Origin: Natrinema sp046097095
GTDB lineage: Archaea; Halobacteriota; Halobacteria; Halobacteriales; Natrialbaceae
Reading direction: 5' to 3'
DNA length: 64,000 nucleotides
Assembly (NCBI RefSeq): GCF_046097095.1
Contig: NZ_CP175698.1
Coordinates: 2,976,001 to 3,040,000 of the forward strand
Every line of letters begins with the position of its first letter. Position 1 is the stretch's first letter. The notes under the pieces were generated by a model. It searched no databases and had not been told where the DNA came from. It saw only the letters and a list, made by a program, of their open reading frames with translations. Below, in pieces: positions 16,931 to 24,798 of the stretch. The position numbers were made by a program, and so were the translations under genes.

Positions 16931-17533
16931 TCAGTTCCCTCCTGCGGTGGAACTCCGCAGCCGATCGGCCGCGATACGGGCGTCTTCGAGTCGGTTCACG
17001 TTCACTGCGAGTCGCGGGTCGTAGGACACGTCTGTCATGGCTGTGGTATCGTCGGTCGTGCCGACCACGTTGACGCCGGTCGGCGCGAGGTGGTCGTTCG
17101 GTTCGAGTCTTGAGTCGATGCTGACCCCGAGTCGTCGCTTGAGTGCCGCGGGGACGCAGACCGTCCGCGAACCGGTTCCGTCGCCGTGGGCCGCGAGCAC
17201 CCGGTCGACGACGGGGGCCTCGAGCAGCGGCAGGTCCGCGGCGACGGTCAGCACCGGCGGCGAAATCACGGGGCGCTCGAGGAGTTCCATCAGGTCGGTC
17301 ACGTACCCCTCGCCGGCCGTCTCGATCGTCGCTGCGCCGGCAGCCGACTCGAGGTGTGCTCGCGTTTCCGGCGCGTTCGGCGAGACGGCACAGTGGATCG
17401 TCTCGACCGCGCTCTCGCGGAGGGCCGCCAGCACGCGGTCGACCATCGGCGTCCCGGCGATCGGGTGCAGTGGTTTTTCGCGAGCGCTCTCGAGACGAGT
17501 CCCCTTCCCCCCGCACATCACAAGAGCGTCCAC
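16931..17533 (-). CDS. cobY: GTP:adenosylcobinamide-phosphate guanylyltransferase
   Basis: A 200-residue nucleotidyltransferase of the archaeal CobY type, the non-orthologous replacement of bacterial CobU. It activates adenosylcobinamide phosphate with GTP. The N-terminal VDALVMCGGKGTRL is the nucleotide-binding loop; EKPLHPIAGTPMVDRVLAAL follows and VAADLPLLEAPVVDRV carries the metal-binding Asp. The GTG at 17533 puts that loop at residue 8 and overlaps the end of cobS by 16 nt. The much longer open frame (to 18835) is a shadow over cobS and cbiB. Confidence 0.92.
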   Translation of the reverse strand: MDALVMCGGKGTRLESAREKPLHPIAGTPMVDRVLAALRESAVETIHCAVSPNAPETRAHLESAAGAATIETAGEGYVTDLMELLERPVISPPVLTVAADLPLLEAPVVDRVLAAHGDGTGSRTVCVPAALKRRLGVSIDSRLEPNDHLAPTGVNVVGTTDDTTAMTDVSYDPRLAVNVNRLEDARIAADRLRSSTAGGN

Positions 17534-18285
17534 GCGATCACCCCCAGATGGACGCCGGCGACGCGGCCGATCTCGTTGGCCGCGCCAAAGATGTCGCCGT
17601 TGATTCCCCCGAGGTGGCGGTTCGCCCAGTACCACGGGAGCCCGATGCCGGCGACGGCACCGCAGAGGGCCGTCACCGCGGCGAGGGGTGGCGAGGTGAG
17701 CGCGACGACGGGGAGCGAGACCGCCGCAGGTGCGACGAACGAGCCGGGGCCGGACGCCGCGGTGAACTGCCGCCCCATCCCGTCGTAACTCGCCGCTCCG
17801 AAACAAGCCATCGCGGCCATCCCGAGTTTCGTCCCGACCTCGGCCGCGACCGCGACGCCGACCGCCGCGCGGACCGGGAGGCCGGCCAGTCCAAGACCGG
17901 CCAGCGCCAACGCGGCGACGGTGATCGCGACCGCCAGCAGCGCGCCGACGCCGGTCGTCGTATCCTTCAGCACCTCGCGGCGGCGCTCTTCGTCGCCGTG
18001 GACGACTAGCGCGTCGCCCAGATCCGCGATTCCGTCGAGGTGGTGGATCCCCGTCACGGCGTAGACGGCGAGGAGGTAGCCCAGCGCGACGGTCGGCGCT
18101 GTCAGCGCGTCGGCAGCGAGCAGCGGAACCGCGGCCAGCGCGCCCGCGACGAAACCGACGGCCGGGAACGCACCCGGCGTCGTCCGGAACGCGTCCCAGT
18201 CGCCGTCGCGGTAGTCGACCGGCAGCCGCGTCAGAAAGCCACAAGCGCCGCGGACGGCACCGAGCCAGCGGCCGATCGCGGTCAT
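17518..18285 (-). CDS. cobS: Adenosylcobinamide-GDP ribazoletransferase (cobalamin synthase)
   Basis: A 255-residue integral membrane enzyme that joins adenosylcobinamide-GDP with alpha-ribazole (or its phosphate). The N-terminal GFLTRLPV, the Asp-rich IHHLDGIADLGDALVVHGDEERRREVLKD-type signature (positions about 85-115) and six or so hydrophobic helices are present. The end includes GGINGDIFGAANEIGRV. Its ATG overlaps the cbiB stop by four bases (ATGA), indicating coupling. Confidence 0.94.
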   Translation of the reverse strand: MTAIGRWLGAVRGACGFLTRLPVDYRDGDWDAFRTTPGAFPAVGFVAGALAAVPLLAADALTAPTVALGYLLAVYAVTGIHHLDGIADLGDALVVHGDEERRREVLKDTTTGVGALLAVAITVAALALAGLGLAGLPVRAAVGVAVAAEVGTKLGMAAMACFGAASYDGMGRQFTAASGPGSFVAPAAVSLPVVALTSPPLAAVTALCGAVAGIGLPWYWANRHLGGINGDIFGAANEIGRVAGVHLGVIAWTLL

Positions 18286-19256
18286 CCGGCCACCCCCAGC
18301 CCCGTTCGGGACAGCGTCGCGAGGCCCCCGCCGACCGCCGGTGCGACGAGCGCAAGCGCGACGGCGACGACGACCGCGACCACGGCCCCTCGTCCCACGA
18401 GAGAGACGGCCCGCTCGCCCTCGGCCAGCGTCGGCAGGTCGGCGGCCGGATTGAGCGTATAGACGTCGCGTTTCTCGAGGCGCACCGAGAGCGCGACCGC
18501 GAGCGTCGCCATCGGCCACCCGGAGTTGGGCGACGGCGGGACCCGCGCCCAGCGCCGAGAGCGGCGAAGCGCCAGCGGATCGGCCGCGGCGACGGCGATG
18601 GCGACCGCCGCGATCCGGGCTGGCAGGTACATGACGGCGTCGTCCAGCCGCGCGCTGGCCGTTCCGATCGGCTTCGATGGGTAGCCCAGCATCGAATCCA
18701 GCGTGTTGACGCCCTTGACCCAGGCGGCGATCGCGGCGGCGGCCGGCAGCGAGATCGGCACGAGGACCGCAAAGGGCAGCAGGCTCGCGACCACCCCATC
18801 TGCGAGATTCTCGGCCGCGCTCTCGACGGCGGCACTGCGAAGCTCGTCCGCCGAAAGCGTCGACGTATCGCGGCCGACGAGCCCGATGATATTCTCGCGA
18901 GCGCGCTCGAGGCTGCCGTCCGTGGCCGCGACCACGGTCTCGGTCAACTCGAGCAGCGAGCGCAGGCTAGTCGTCAGGAACAGAACGATCGCGGCGGCGA
19001 CGGCACCGACTATCGGATGTAGCGCGGCCGCTGCGATGACTACCCCGCCGACGACCGCGGCGGAGACGAGCGGGGCGACGGCGGCGATCACGATGCCGAC
19101 GAATCGCTGGCCGCGATCGGATTCGCTCCACTCTCGATCGAGAACGCCGACGAGCCGGCCGAACCACGCCACCGGATGGAGTGCGGTCGGCGGCTCGCCG
19201 ACCACGAGATCGAGGCCGAACGCCAGCCCGATGACCGCCAGCGCCGTCAGCGTCAC
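18282..19256 (-). CDS. cbiB: Adenosylcobinamide-phosphate synthase
   Basis: A 324-residue membrane protein (CbiB/CobD of the other nomenclature) that amidates adenosylcobyric acid with aminopropanol phosphate. Landmarks are the LVVGEPPTALHPVAWFG start, RDTSTLSADELRSAAVESAA, ENLADGVVASLLPF and VKGVNTLDSMLGYPSKPIGTA (residues about 155-200). Several hydrophobic segments surround these loops. It follows the HAD gene after 36 nt and overlaps cobS by four bases. Confidence 0.94.
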   Translation of the reverse strand: MTLTALAVIGLAFGLDLVVGEPPTALHPVAWFGRLVGVLDREWSESDRGQRFVGIVIAAVAPLVSAAVVGGVVIAAAALHPIVGAVAAAIVLFLTTSLRSLLELTETVVAATDGSLERARENIIGLVGRDTSTLSADELRSAAVESAAENLADGVVASLLPFAVLVPISLPAAAAIAAWVKGVNTLDSMLGYPSKPIGTASARLDDAVMYLPARIAAVAIAVAAADPLALRRSRRWARVPPSPNSGWPMATLAVALSVRLEKRDVYTLNPAADLPTLAEGERAVSLVGRGAVVAVVVAVALALVAPAVGGGLATLSRTGLGVAG

Positions 19257-19292
19257 GTCGTCGCCTCCGTGCCGTTCGCCCGCTGTCGCCGC

Positions 19293-19934
19293 TCAGTCAT
19301 GGCTCCTGCGTTCGGCGAACGCCGCCAGTTCGGCCGGCACGTCCGCGAGCGACGACTCCTCGAGTAACAGTGCCGTGCCGCCGACGGCTTCGATCCCGCC
19401 GTCGGCGACCGGATCGTCGCCGACGTGGAGCAGCTCGTCGGGGGCGACGCCGAGCCGGTCGGCGGTCTCTTCGAAGATGTCGGGAGCGGGCTTGCGCCAG
19501 CCGCAGCCGACGCTCGTGACGATAGCGTCGAAGTCGTCGCGCTCGAACTCGGATCTGACAAGCGTCCGGCCGACCAGCTCCGGGACGCTGCAGTTCGAAC
19601 AGATCGCGACCGGCCCCCGCTCGCGGGCGGCCGCGACCGTCTCGAGTGCGCCCGGTCTGGTCTCGACGGTCGGATCGAACGCCGCCACGACCGCGCGTCT
19701 GGCCGCGTTGTGCTCGTCGTCGACGCCGCGACTCGCGAGCGCTTGTGAGACGTGAGCCGGCAGCGGTACCTCTGCACCCTCGGGCGCATCGACGTGGGGC
19801 TCGGCGTAGGCGTCGGCCCAGTCGTCGGGTACCGCCACGTCCCGCGTCTCGAGTTCGGTCGCGACGGCCGCGGCCGGGTCGGCCGGGCGGTCGGCGGTCA
19901 CCAGCGTCCCGAAGAGGTCGAACGATACTCCCAC
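19293..19934 (-). CDS. HAD-superfamily phosphatase heading the cobalamin operon
   Basis: A 213-residue HAD hydrolase. Motif I is FDLFGTL, which lacks the usual second Asp (DxD is replaced by DLF, as in haloacid dehalogenase-like members). Motif II is CSNCSV, the Lys motif is GWRKPAPDIF and motif III is VGDDPVADG. A cap domain occupies about residues 15-85. The GTG at 19934 is preferred; an AAATTAAAGT TATA-like box lies about 29 nt upstream. As the first gene of the operon it is a candidate phosphatase for alpha-ribazole-5'-phosphate or adenosylcobalamin-5'-phosphate, a step with no other gene here. Confidence 0.82.
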   Translation of the reverse strand: MGVSFDLFGTLVTADRPADPAAAVATELETRDVAVPDDWADAYAEPHVDAPEGAEVPLPAHVSQALASRGVDDEHNAARRAVVAAFDPTVETRPGALETVAAARERGPVAICSNCSVPELVGRTLVRSEFERDDFDAIVTSVGCGWRKPAPDIFEETADRLGVAPDELLHVGDDPVADGGIEAVGGTALLLEESSLADVPAELAAFAERRSHD

Positions 19935-20038
19935 ATGACTGTAACTAGCACAAGTTGACTTTAATTTCGCGGTCCGCAAGCGGCCGTCGCAGTGGCGCGT
20001 CGCGCTCGCGGCGGAAAACGGACGATCGACCCGTGAGC

Positions 20039-20650
20039 TCAGTCGAGTCGGGCGAACGCCAGATTGCCCGAGATATTCTTGATGTAGATGTCGACCACGT
20101 CGCCCTCGTCGGCACCGGGGACGAAGATCGTGTAGCTGCCTTTCTCCGCGACGCCGTCGCCCTTGCGGCCGGTTCCGGTGATTTCGACCGTGTAGGTCTG
20201 GCCCTCTTCGACGGCGTCTTGCTGCTGTTGTTGCTGGCTGCTGGTCGAGCGCTTGGTGACCGGCCGGAACGCACCGCAGGCGTCACAGCGGAGCATCGGC
20301 GTGCGGTCCTCGCGGACGAGGCGGGTGTCGGGGAGGCCACACTCCGAGCAGAGGACGTACTCGTCGACGTAGGCGTCGATCGCCGCGCCGAAGTCCTGTT
20401 GGGAGAATGTCCCGTTGTACCGGCCGCGACCGTTCTCGAGTTTCCCGCTGGTCCCCAGTTCGCGCTGGATGAACCGGTGGAGGTGCTCGGTCTCTCGAGA
20501 GAGTACGTCGGCGATTTCGTCTAGGTTCGTGACGCGAGTGAACGCGCCGTCCTTCTGGGGCTCCGGATCGGGGATCTGCAATCGCTGTTCGTCGCCCCCG
20601 ATGTCTGGTACGTCGTCCATCGCTCGGTCGAGACTCGATTCGTAATCCAT
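20039..20650 (-). CDS. Translation initiation factor aIF2 subunit beta with TRAM domain
   Basis: A 203-residue protein. Residues about 1-140 match archaeal aIF2-beta: an N-terminal helix, FTRVTNLDEIADVLSRETEH, the FIQRELGTSGKLEN central domain, and a C4 zinc ribbon (CSECGLPDTR, then LRCDACGA). Residues about 143-203 are a TRAM domain (EEGQTYTVEITGTGRKGDG, AEKGSYTIFVPGADEGDVV), an RNA-binding extension that haloarchaea fuse to this factor. A Ser/Gln-rich linker joins them. Its partners are the gamma and alpha subunits, which bring initiator tRNA to the small ribosomal subunit. Confidence 0.95.
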   Translation of the reverse strand: MDYESSLDRAMDDVPDIGGDEQRLQIPDPEPQKDGAFTRVTNLDEIADVLSRETEHLHRFIQRELGTSGKLENGRGRYNGTFSQQDFGAAIDAYVDEYVLCSECGLPDTRLVREDRTPMLRCDACGAFRPVTKRSTSSQQQQQQDAVEEGQTYTVEITGTGRKGDGVAEKGSYTIFVPGADEGDVVDIYIKNISGNLAFARLD

Positions 20651-20764
20651 AGACGAAAACAGGTGTTGCGAACGTAAATCCGTTCTGCTATCACAATCCG
20701 CCCGACAGCGCGGCGATCGCCGGGATGTCCTACGCTGTCGGCCGTCGACAGGTCGAGGTGTGAG

Positions 20765-21151
20765 TCAGTACGTGGTGCCGCCGCTCTCGCCGAGCGATCC
20801 CTGGCTCTCCTCCTCGAGCTCGTCGAGGTCGCGTTCGTCGTTGGCCTCGTTCGGACTGCCTGCCTCGCCAGTGATCTCACCGTAGACGGCTTCGCGAGCC
20901 GCTTCGGGCGAGTCGTACTGCTCGTCGACCAGCCGGTCGAAGACTTCGCCGAGCGTCTCCGTCTCGTTTGGCATATCGATCCGTTCGTCGCCGTACTCGG
21001 TGGCGAGTTCCTCGCTGGTGACCGGATACTCCATCTCCCCGAGATGGCGCTCGACGTCCTCGAGGATCGATTCGGTGTGAGCGGCTCGTTCGGACTTGCG
21101 CTGCTCGGCGTGGTCCTGTACGCGGTCGTGACTCCGTCCATCATCACTCAT
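20765..21151 (-). CDS. DUF5789-like haloarchaeal protein
   Basis: A 128-residue, strongly acidic protein. The conserved core (about residues 25-95) reads ESILEDVERHLGEMEYPVTS, EELATEYGDERIDMPNETE and EVFDRLVDEQYDSPEAAREA. This matches the widespread haloarchaeal DUF5789 group, whose function is unknown. The C-terminus is a Glu/Ser/Gly tail. It lies upstream of aIF2-beta in the same direction with a 114-nt gap, so co-transcription is possible. The ATG at 21151 is chosen because the conserved core begins soon after. Confidence 0.75.
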   Translation of the reverse strand: MSDDGRSHDRVQDHAEQRKSERAAHTESILEDVERHLGEMEYPVTSEELATEYGDERIDMPNETETLGEVFDRLVDEQYDSPEAAREAVYGEITGEAGSPNEANDERDLDELEEESQGSLGESGGTTY

Positions 21152-21407
21152 ACGAGAGGGTATCGCTACCCGCCGGAAAAGCGACCGGCCAGCACGTGCA
21201 CCCCTCAAGCCCGGTCACGTACCCGCTATAGTTCTCTGTTCTAAAATGATACAGCGGTATTCTCCGCCGTCAGAGACGCTCAGTTAGGTTTCCGACTGTC
21301 CGTCGGCGCGACCGATCGACGTTGTTACGCCGGGAATAACACTGTTTTCGTCACCCGAATTATCACAGGATCCATTTACCTGTAGTTCGACGACTATCGC
21401 TGGGAAA

Positions 21408-21602
21408 ATGGGTAACACCGACGCGAACCGACGGACGATCGCCGCGTGCGAACAGTGCGGTTCGCTCTACGCCGCACTCGAGTTTAGCGACGAAACGCTC
21501 CGGCCGATCGGTCGCCGAGACGGCTGTCAGTGCGGTTGTACGGAATTTACTGCCGTCGACGGATCGCTTTCCGAGGAAGCGCTCGGAGGCGGGGACGGGT
21601 GA
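21408..21602 (+). CDS. Small zinc-ribbon-like protein
   Basis: A 64-residue protein with ACEQCGSLY and GCQCGCTEF, a potential zinc-binding cysteine set. It has no other features. The ATG lies within an AT-richer promoter region (TTTACCTG near 21375-21382). No function can be assigned. Confidence 0.65.
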   Translation: MGNTDANRRTIAACEQCGSLYAALEFSDETLRPIGRRDGCQCGCTEFTAVDGSLSEEALGGGDG

Positions 21603-21740
21603 GCGCGACGACCGACCGGTCGGCAGTAATTTCTGTGGACGGAAAATAACCGGTTCGCGAAATCGCGCCCGGTCCCTATTTCGGATATCGTTCTACTATC
21701 ATCTCACTGCCGGACCACGTTCGAGATATCTATGAAATAT

Positions 21741-21768
21741 CGGTTCGGGACCAATATCTATTCATAGT
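21741..21768 (+). promoter_or_regulatory. pxpB promoter region with GGGACC-type motif
   Basis: TTCGGGACC (21744-21752) directly precedes a TATA-like AATATCTA (21753-21760), about 39 nt before the pxpB ATG. Related GGAC-core sequences occur before the other genes of this cluster. Confidence 0.35.
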
Positions 21769-21794
21769 TGACTACTGAATTGTCATCGCACGGC

Positions 21795-22697
21795 ATGGAC
21801 GACGAACGAATTACACCTGTGGAACTCCCCGAACCGCGGTACGAGTACGGGGGAGACGATCACGTGTTTGTCGAGCTTGCAGAGGAGATGAGCTTCACGG
21901 CCAACTTCAAGGCGATGGCGATCACCCAACAGGTCGCCGAGCGAGACATCGACGGGATCGTCGAGAACTGTCCGGCCAACGCATCCTACATGCTTCGGAT
22001 CGATCCGGAAGTCATCCACCCGGACGCGCTGATCGATGAGCTGAAAGCGATCGAAGCGGAGATCGACATCGAGAACTACGAGTGGGAGACGCGAGTCATC
22101 GACGTTCCCGTTCTGTTCGACGATCCGTGGACACACGAGACGCTCATGGAGTTCCGCGAACGCCATCAGGACCCGGAGTCGACGGATCTCGAGTACTCGG
22201 CACAGCTTAACGGATTCGACAGCGTCGAGTCATTCATCGACGCGTTCGTCGGTGCGCCGCATATGGTGACGATGGTCGGGTTCGTTCCGGGACTCCCCTG
22301 GTGTTTCCAGATGGTGCCGCGCAACCGGCAGTTGGAGGTCCCGAAGTACGTGGAACCGCGGACCGACACGCCCGGACGTGCGGTCGGCTTCGGCGGCGCG
22401 TTCTCGGTCATCTATCCGGTACAGGGGGCCGGTGGCTACCAACTGTTCGGTCGGACGCCGGTCGAAGTGCTTGATACCGAACGGACGTTACCCGACTTCC
22501 GCGATTCGATGGTGTTCCCGAATCCCGGCGATATCCTGCGTTACAGACGGATCGATCGCGAGGAGTACGACGAGATCCGCGAGGCGGTCGAGAACGGAAC
22601 CTACGAGTTCGACTACGAGACGGTGACCTTCTCGCCCGACGAGTTCTTCGAATCGCCACACGACTACAACGCGCAACTCGTGGAGGGATTAGAATGA
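21795..22697 (+). CDS. pxpB: PxpB/KipI-like carboxyltransferase subunit
   Basis: A 300-residue member of the KipI/PxpB family, homologous to half of the carboxyltransferase domain of urea carboxylase. Residues about 160-225 carry the signature: GFVPGLPWCF, PRTDTPGRAVGFGG, FSVIYPVQGAGGYQLFGRTP. In characterised bacteria PxpB works with PxpC and PxpA to open 5-oxoproline with ATP. Here the stop overlaps pxpC by four bases. It is longer than typical KipI (about 240), with an N-terminal acidic segment and a C-terminal extension after residue 250. ATG 21795 is preferred to the TTG at 21768. Confidence 0.88.
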   Translation: MDDERITPVELPEPRYEYGGDDHVFVELAEEMSFTANFKAMAITQQVAERDIDGIVENCPANASYMLRIDPEVIHPDALIDELKAIEAEIDIENYEWETRVIDVPVLFDDPWTHETLMEFRERHQDPESTDLEYSAQLNGFDSVESFIDAFVGAPHMVTMVGFVPGLPWCFQMVPRNRQLEVPKYVEPRTDTPGRAVGFGGAFSVIYPVQGAGGYQLFGRTPVEVLDTERTLPDFRDSMVFPNPGDILRYRRIDREEYDEIREAVENGTYEFDYETVTFSPDEFFESPHDYNAQLVEGLE

Positions 22698-23671
22698 TCG
22701 ACATCGAGGAGGGCGGCATCGCGACGACGGTACAGGATCTCGGTCGCTCCGGCCACTACCACATCGGAATGCCGCCGTCCGGCGCGATGGACCGGTACGC
22801 GCACACGGTCGCGAACTATCTCGTCGGGAACGACGCCGACGCCGCGACCGTCGAAATGACCTACCAGGGCGTCACGGCGACGTTTCAGGAGGACGCCGTC
22901 ATCGCGATCACCGGTGCAGACATGTCGCCGAGCGTCAACGGCGACCCGATCGGCACGTGGGAGACCGTCGCCATCGACGCCGGCGACGAACTCGAGCTCT
23001 CGTTTGCGACCGAAGGAGCGCGCGCGTATCTCGCCGTGGCCGGGGGGATCGACGTACCGGACGTGATGGGAAGCGGGTCGACGTACACGCTCGTCGGCAT
23101 CGGTGGTCACGAGGGCCGCGCCCTCGAGGCGGGCGACGAACTGGCGATCGGCGACTCGACCGACGGCGGTGACGAACTGGTCGGAACCCGACTCGACGAC
23201 GAGTACGTCCCCGAGTACGCGGCCGAGGAGACCGTTCGAGTCGTCCTCGGCCTGACGGATTATCGATTGACCGAGGAGGCGAGGGAGACGCTCTGCGAGG
23301 CCGAATGGACGGTCTCGTCGGAGGCCGATCGCGTCGGCTACAGGCTCGAGGGGCCGGACCTCGAGTTCGAGGAGCGCGAACAGCCGTTCGGTGCCGGCAC
23401 CGGGCCGTCTAACGTCGTCGATCTCGGCTATCCTATCGGATCGATTCAGGTGCCAAATCAGCCGATCGTCCTCATGCAGGACGCGGTTACGGGCGGCGGC
23501 TACGCGACCGTCGGCACCGTCATCAGCGTAGACCGCGGACTGCTCGCGCAGCGCCAGACCCACGATTCGGTCTACTTCGAGGCCGTCGACGTCGATGACG
23601 CGATCACCGCTCGCACGGAACGTAACGATCGCCTCGAAGCGATCCGAGCCGAAATCGAAGGAAAGGACTGA
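22694..23671 (+). CDS. pxpC: PxpC/KipA-like carboxyltransferase subunit
   Basis: A 325-residue KipA/PxpC family protein, the partner half of the carboxyltransferase fold. The N-terminal IATTVQDLGRSG then GMPPSGAMDRYAH is diagnostic, followed by AVIAITGADMSP, RAYLAVAGGIDVPDVMGS and, near 245-285, SNVVDLGYPIGSIQVPNQPIVLMQDAVTGGGY-type conserved blocks (positions rather than one run). It should form a complex with PxpB; four-base overlap supports equal synthesis. A biotin carrier gene follows after 81 nt that contain a separate promoter. Confidence 0.9.
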   Translation: MIDIEEGGIATTVQDLGRSGHYHIGMPPSGAMDRYAHTVANYLVGNDADAATVEMTYQGVTATFQEDAVIAITGADMSPSVNGDPIGTWETVAIDAGDELELSFATEGARAYLAVAGGIDVPDVMGSGSTYTLVGIGGHEGRALEAGDELAIGDSTDGGDELVGTRLDDEYVPEYAAEETVRVVLGLTDYRLTEEARETLCEAEWTVSSEADRVGYRLEGPDLEFEEREQPFGAGTGPSNVVDLGYPIGSIQVPNQPIVLMQDAVTGGGYATVGTVISVDRGLLAQRQTHDSVYFEAVDVDDAITARTERNDRLEAIRAEIEGKD

Positions 23672-23716
23672 TGTTCAATATAACCATTAGGAACGGAATG
23701 TGAGTTGGAGCAACAA

Positions 23717-23736
23717 CTATATTTGGGACTGAATTC
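23717..23736 (+). promoter_or_regulatory. Internal promoter for the biotin carrier gene
   Basis: CTATATTT (23717-23724) is a TATA-like box about 33 nt before the ATG at 23753. The overlapping TTTGGGACTGAATTC (23722-23736) is part of a motif seen before other genes of the cluster. A repressor there would block TATA-binding or initiation. Confidence 0.45.
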
Positions 23737-23752
23737 AACACAACCACACACC

Positions 23753-23995
23753 ATGTCCGAGAAAACCGCGATCAAATCACCGATGCCAGGCGTCTTCTAC
23801 CGACAACCGGACCCAGACGACCCGCCGTTCGTCGAGCCAGGAGACGAGGTCGAAGCGGGCGACACGGTCGGACTCGTCGAAGTGATGAAGAACTTCCACG
23901 ACATCGAAGCCGACCGTTCGGGAACCGTCGGCGAGTTCCTCGTCGAGAACGAGGCCGAAGTCGAAGCCGATCAGGCGCTCGTCGAACTCGAGTAG
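23753..23995 (+). CDS. Biotin carboxyl carrier protein
   Basis: An 80-residue stand-alone biotinyl domain. The attachment motif is EVMKN, with Lys46 as the predicted biotinylation site. It is flanked by KSPMPGVFY (start of the lipoyl/biotinyl fold), PGDEVEAGDTVGLVEV and a closing EADQALVELE strand. The protein is only the domain, without the Pro/Ala-rich linker of acetyl-CoA carboxylase carriers. Its position between the PxpB/PxpC carboxyltransferase pair and PxpA, with a biotin carboxylase converging from the other side, argues that it shuttles carboxylate in this system. Confidence 0.92.
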   Translation: MSEKTAIKSPMPGVFYRQPDPDDPPFVEPGDEVEAGDTVGLVEVMKNFHDIEADRSGTVGEFLVENEAEVEADQALVELE

Positions 23996-24006
23996 CGGAA
24001 GTCAGC

Positions 24007-24768
24007 ATGACAGCGATAGACATCAACTGCGATATGGGAGAGAGCTTCGGGAATTGGACGATGGGCCACGACGCCGAGGTCATGCCCTACATCACGTCCG
24101 CGAACATCGCTGGCGGCTATCATGCCGGCGATCCCCACGTGATGCGCGAGACGGTCGAGCTGGCGGCCGAACACGATGTCGGAATCGGTGTCCACCCCGG
24201 CCTCCCGGACAGAACCGGCTTTGGCCGCCGGAAGATCGACGCCACCCCCGAGGAGGTTCGGGATTACGTCGTCTACCAGCTCGGCGCGCTCACGGCGTTC
24301 GCGCGCCGACACGGGGCCACCGTCCAACACGTCAAACCACACGGCGCGATGTACTCGATGCTCTCGGAGAGCCCGGAGCACGCCCGCGCCGTCATGGAAG
24401 GACTGCTTGAGGTCGACGACGACCTCGTGTACCTCGCGACCGACATGAATATCTACGAGGTCGCACAGGAAATCGACGGCCTCCGGGCCGTCTTCGAAGG
24501 GTACGTCGATCTGGATTATCGGGCCGACCGATCCCTGATCGTCGAACAGGAACTCGCCGACCGCGATCCGGAACTCGTGGCCGACCGGTTCGTCTCGATC
24601 GCCACGGAAGGCGTCGTCGAAGCAGCCAACGGCGAAGAGATATCGATCCCCGCCGACAGCATCTGCATCCACGGGGATAATCCGAACGCCGTTGCGATAC
24701 TCGAGGCGATCCACGACCGACTCGACGAACACGGGATCGAACTCGCGTCGCTGTCCGAAATCGCATAG
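24007..24768 (+). CDS. pxpA: PxpA/LamB-YcsF family hydrolase
   Basis: A 253-residue LamB/YcsF protein. It matches the family along its length: IDINCDMGESFGNW, SANIAGGYHAGDPHVM, GVHPGLPDRTGFGRR, HVKPHGAMYSML, and near the end VSIPADSICIHGDNPNAV-type residues. In bacteria PxpA is the third component of the ATP-dependent 5-oxoprolinase, and related proteins accompany lactam utilisation. The usual SANIACG reads SANIAGG. It begins 11 nt after the carrier gene, so it is in the same operon. Confidence 0.92.
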   Translation: MTAIDINCDMGESFGNWTMGHDAEVMPYITSANIAGGYHAGDPHVMRETVELAAEHDVGIGVHPGLPDRTGFGRRKIDATPEEVRDYVVYQLGALTAFARRHGATVQHVKPHGAMYSMLSESPEHARAVMEGLLEVDDDLVYLATDMNIYEVAQEIDGLRAVFEGYVDLDYRADRSLIVEQELADRDPELVADRFVSIATEGVVEAANGEEISIPADSICIHGDNPNAVAILEAIHDRLDEHGIELASLSEIA

Positions 24769-24781
24769 CCTCGAGCCGCGC

Positions 24782-24798
24782 GAGACGGTTTTTGACCG
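24782..24798 (+). terminator. Probable T-tract terminator after pxpA
   Basis: TTTTT at 24789-24793, in a short CGGT/ACCG hairpin, lies 14-30 nt after the pxpA stop and just before the convergent biotin carboxylase ends. Archaeal terminators are typically such oligo-T runs. Confidence 0.4.

Noticed and set aside
16931..18835. One 634-codon minus frame covering cobY, cobS and cbiB
   Set aside because: Only its last 200 codons match a protein family (CobY); the rest is an Arg-rich shadow of cobS and cbiB in other frames.
19935..20038. Possible cobalamin riboswitch before the B12 operon
   Set aside because: The leader is too short: the TATA-like box is about 29 nt from the start codon, implying a leaderless mRNA.
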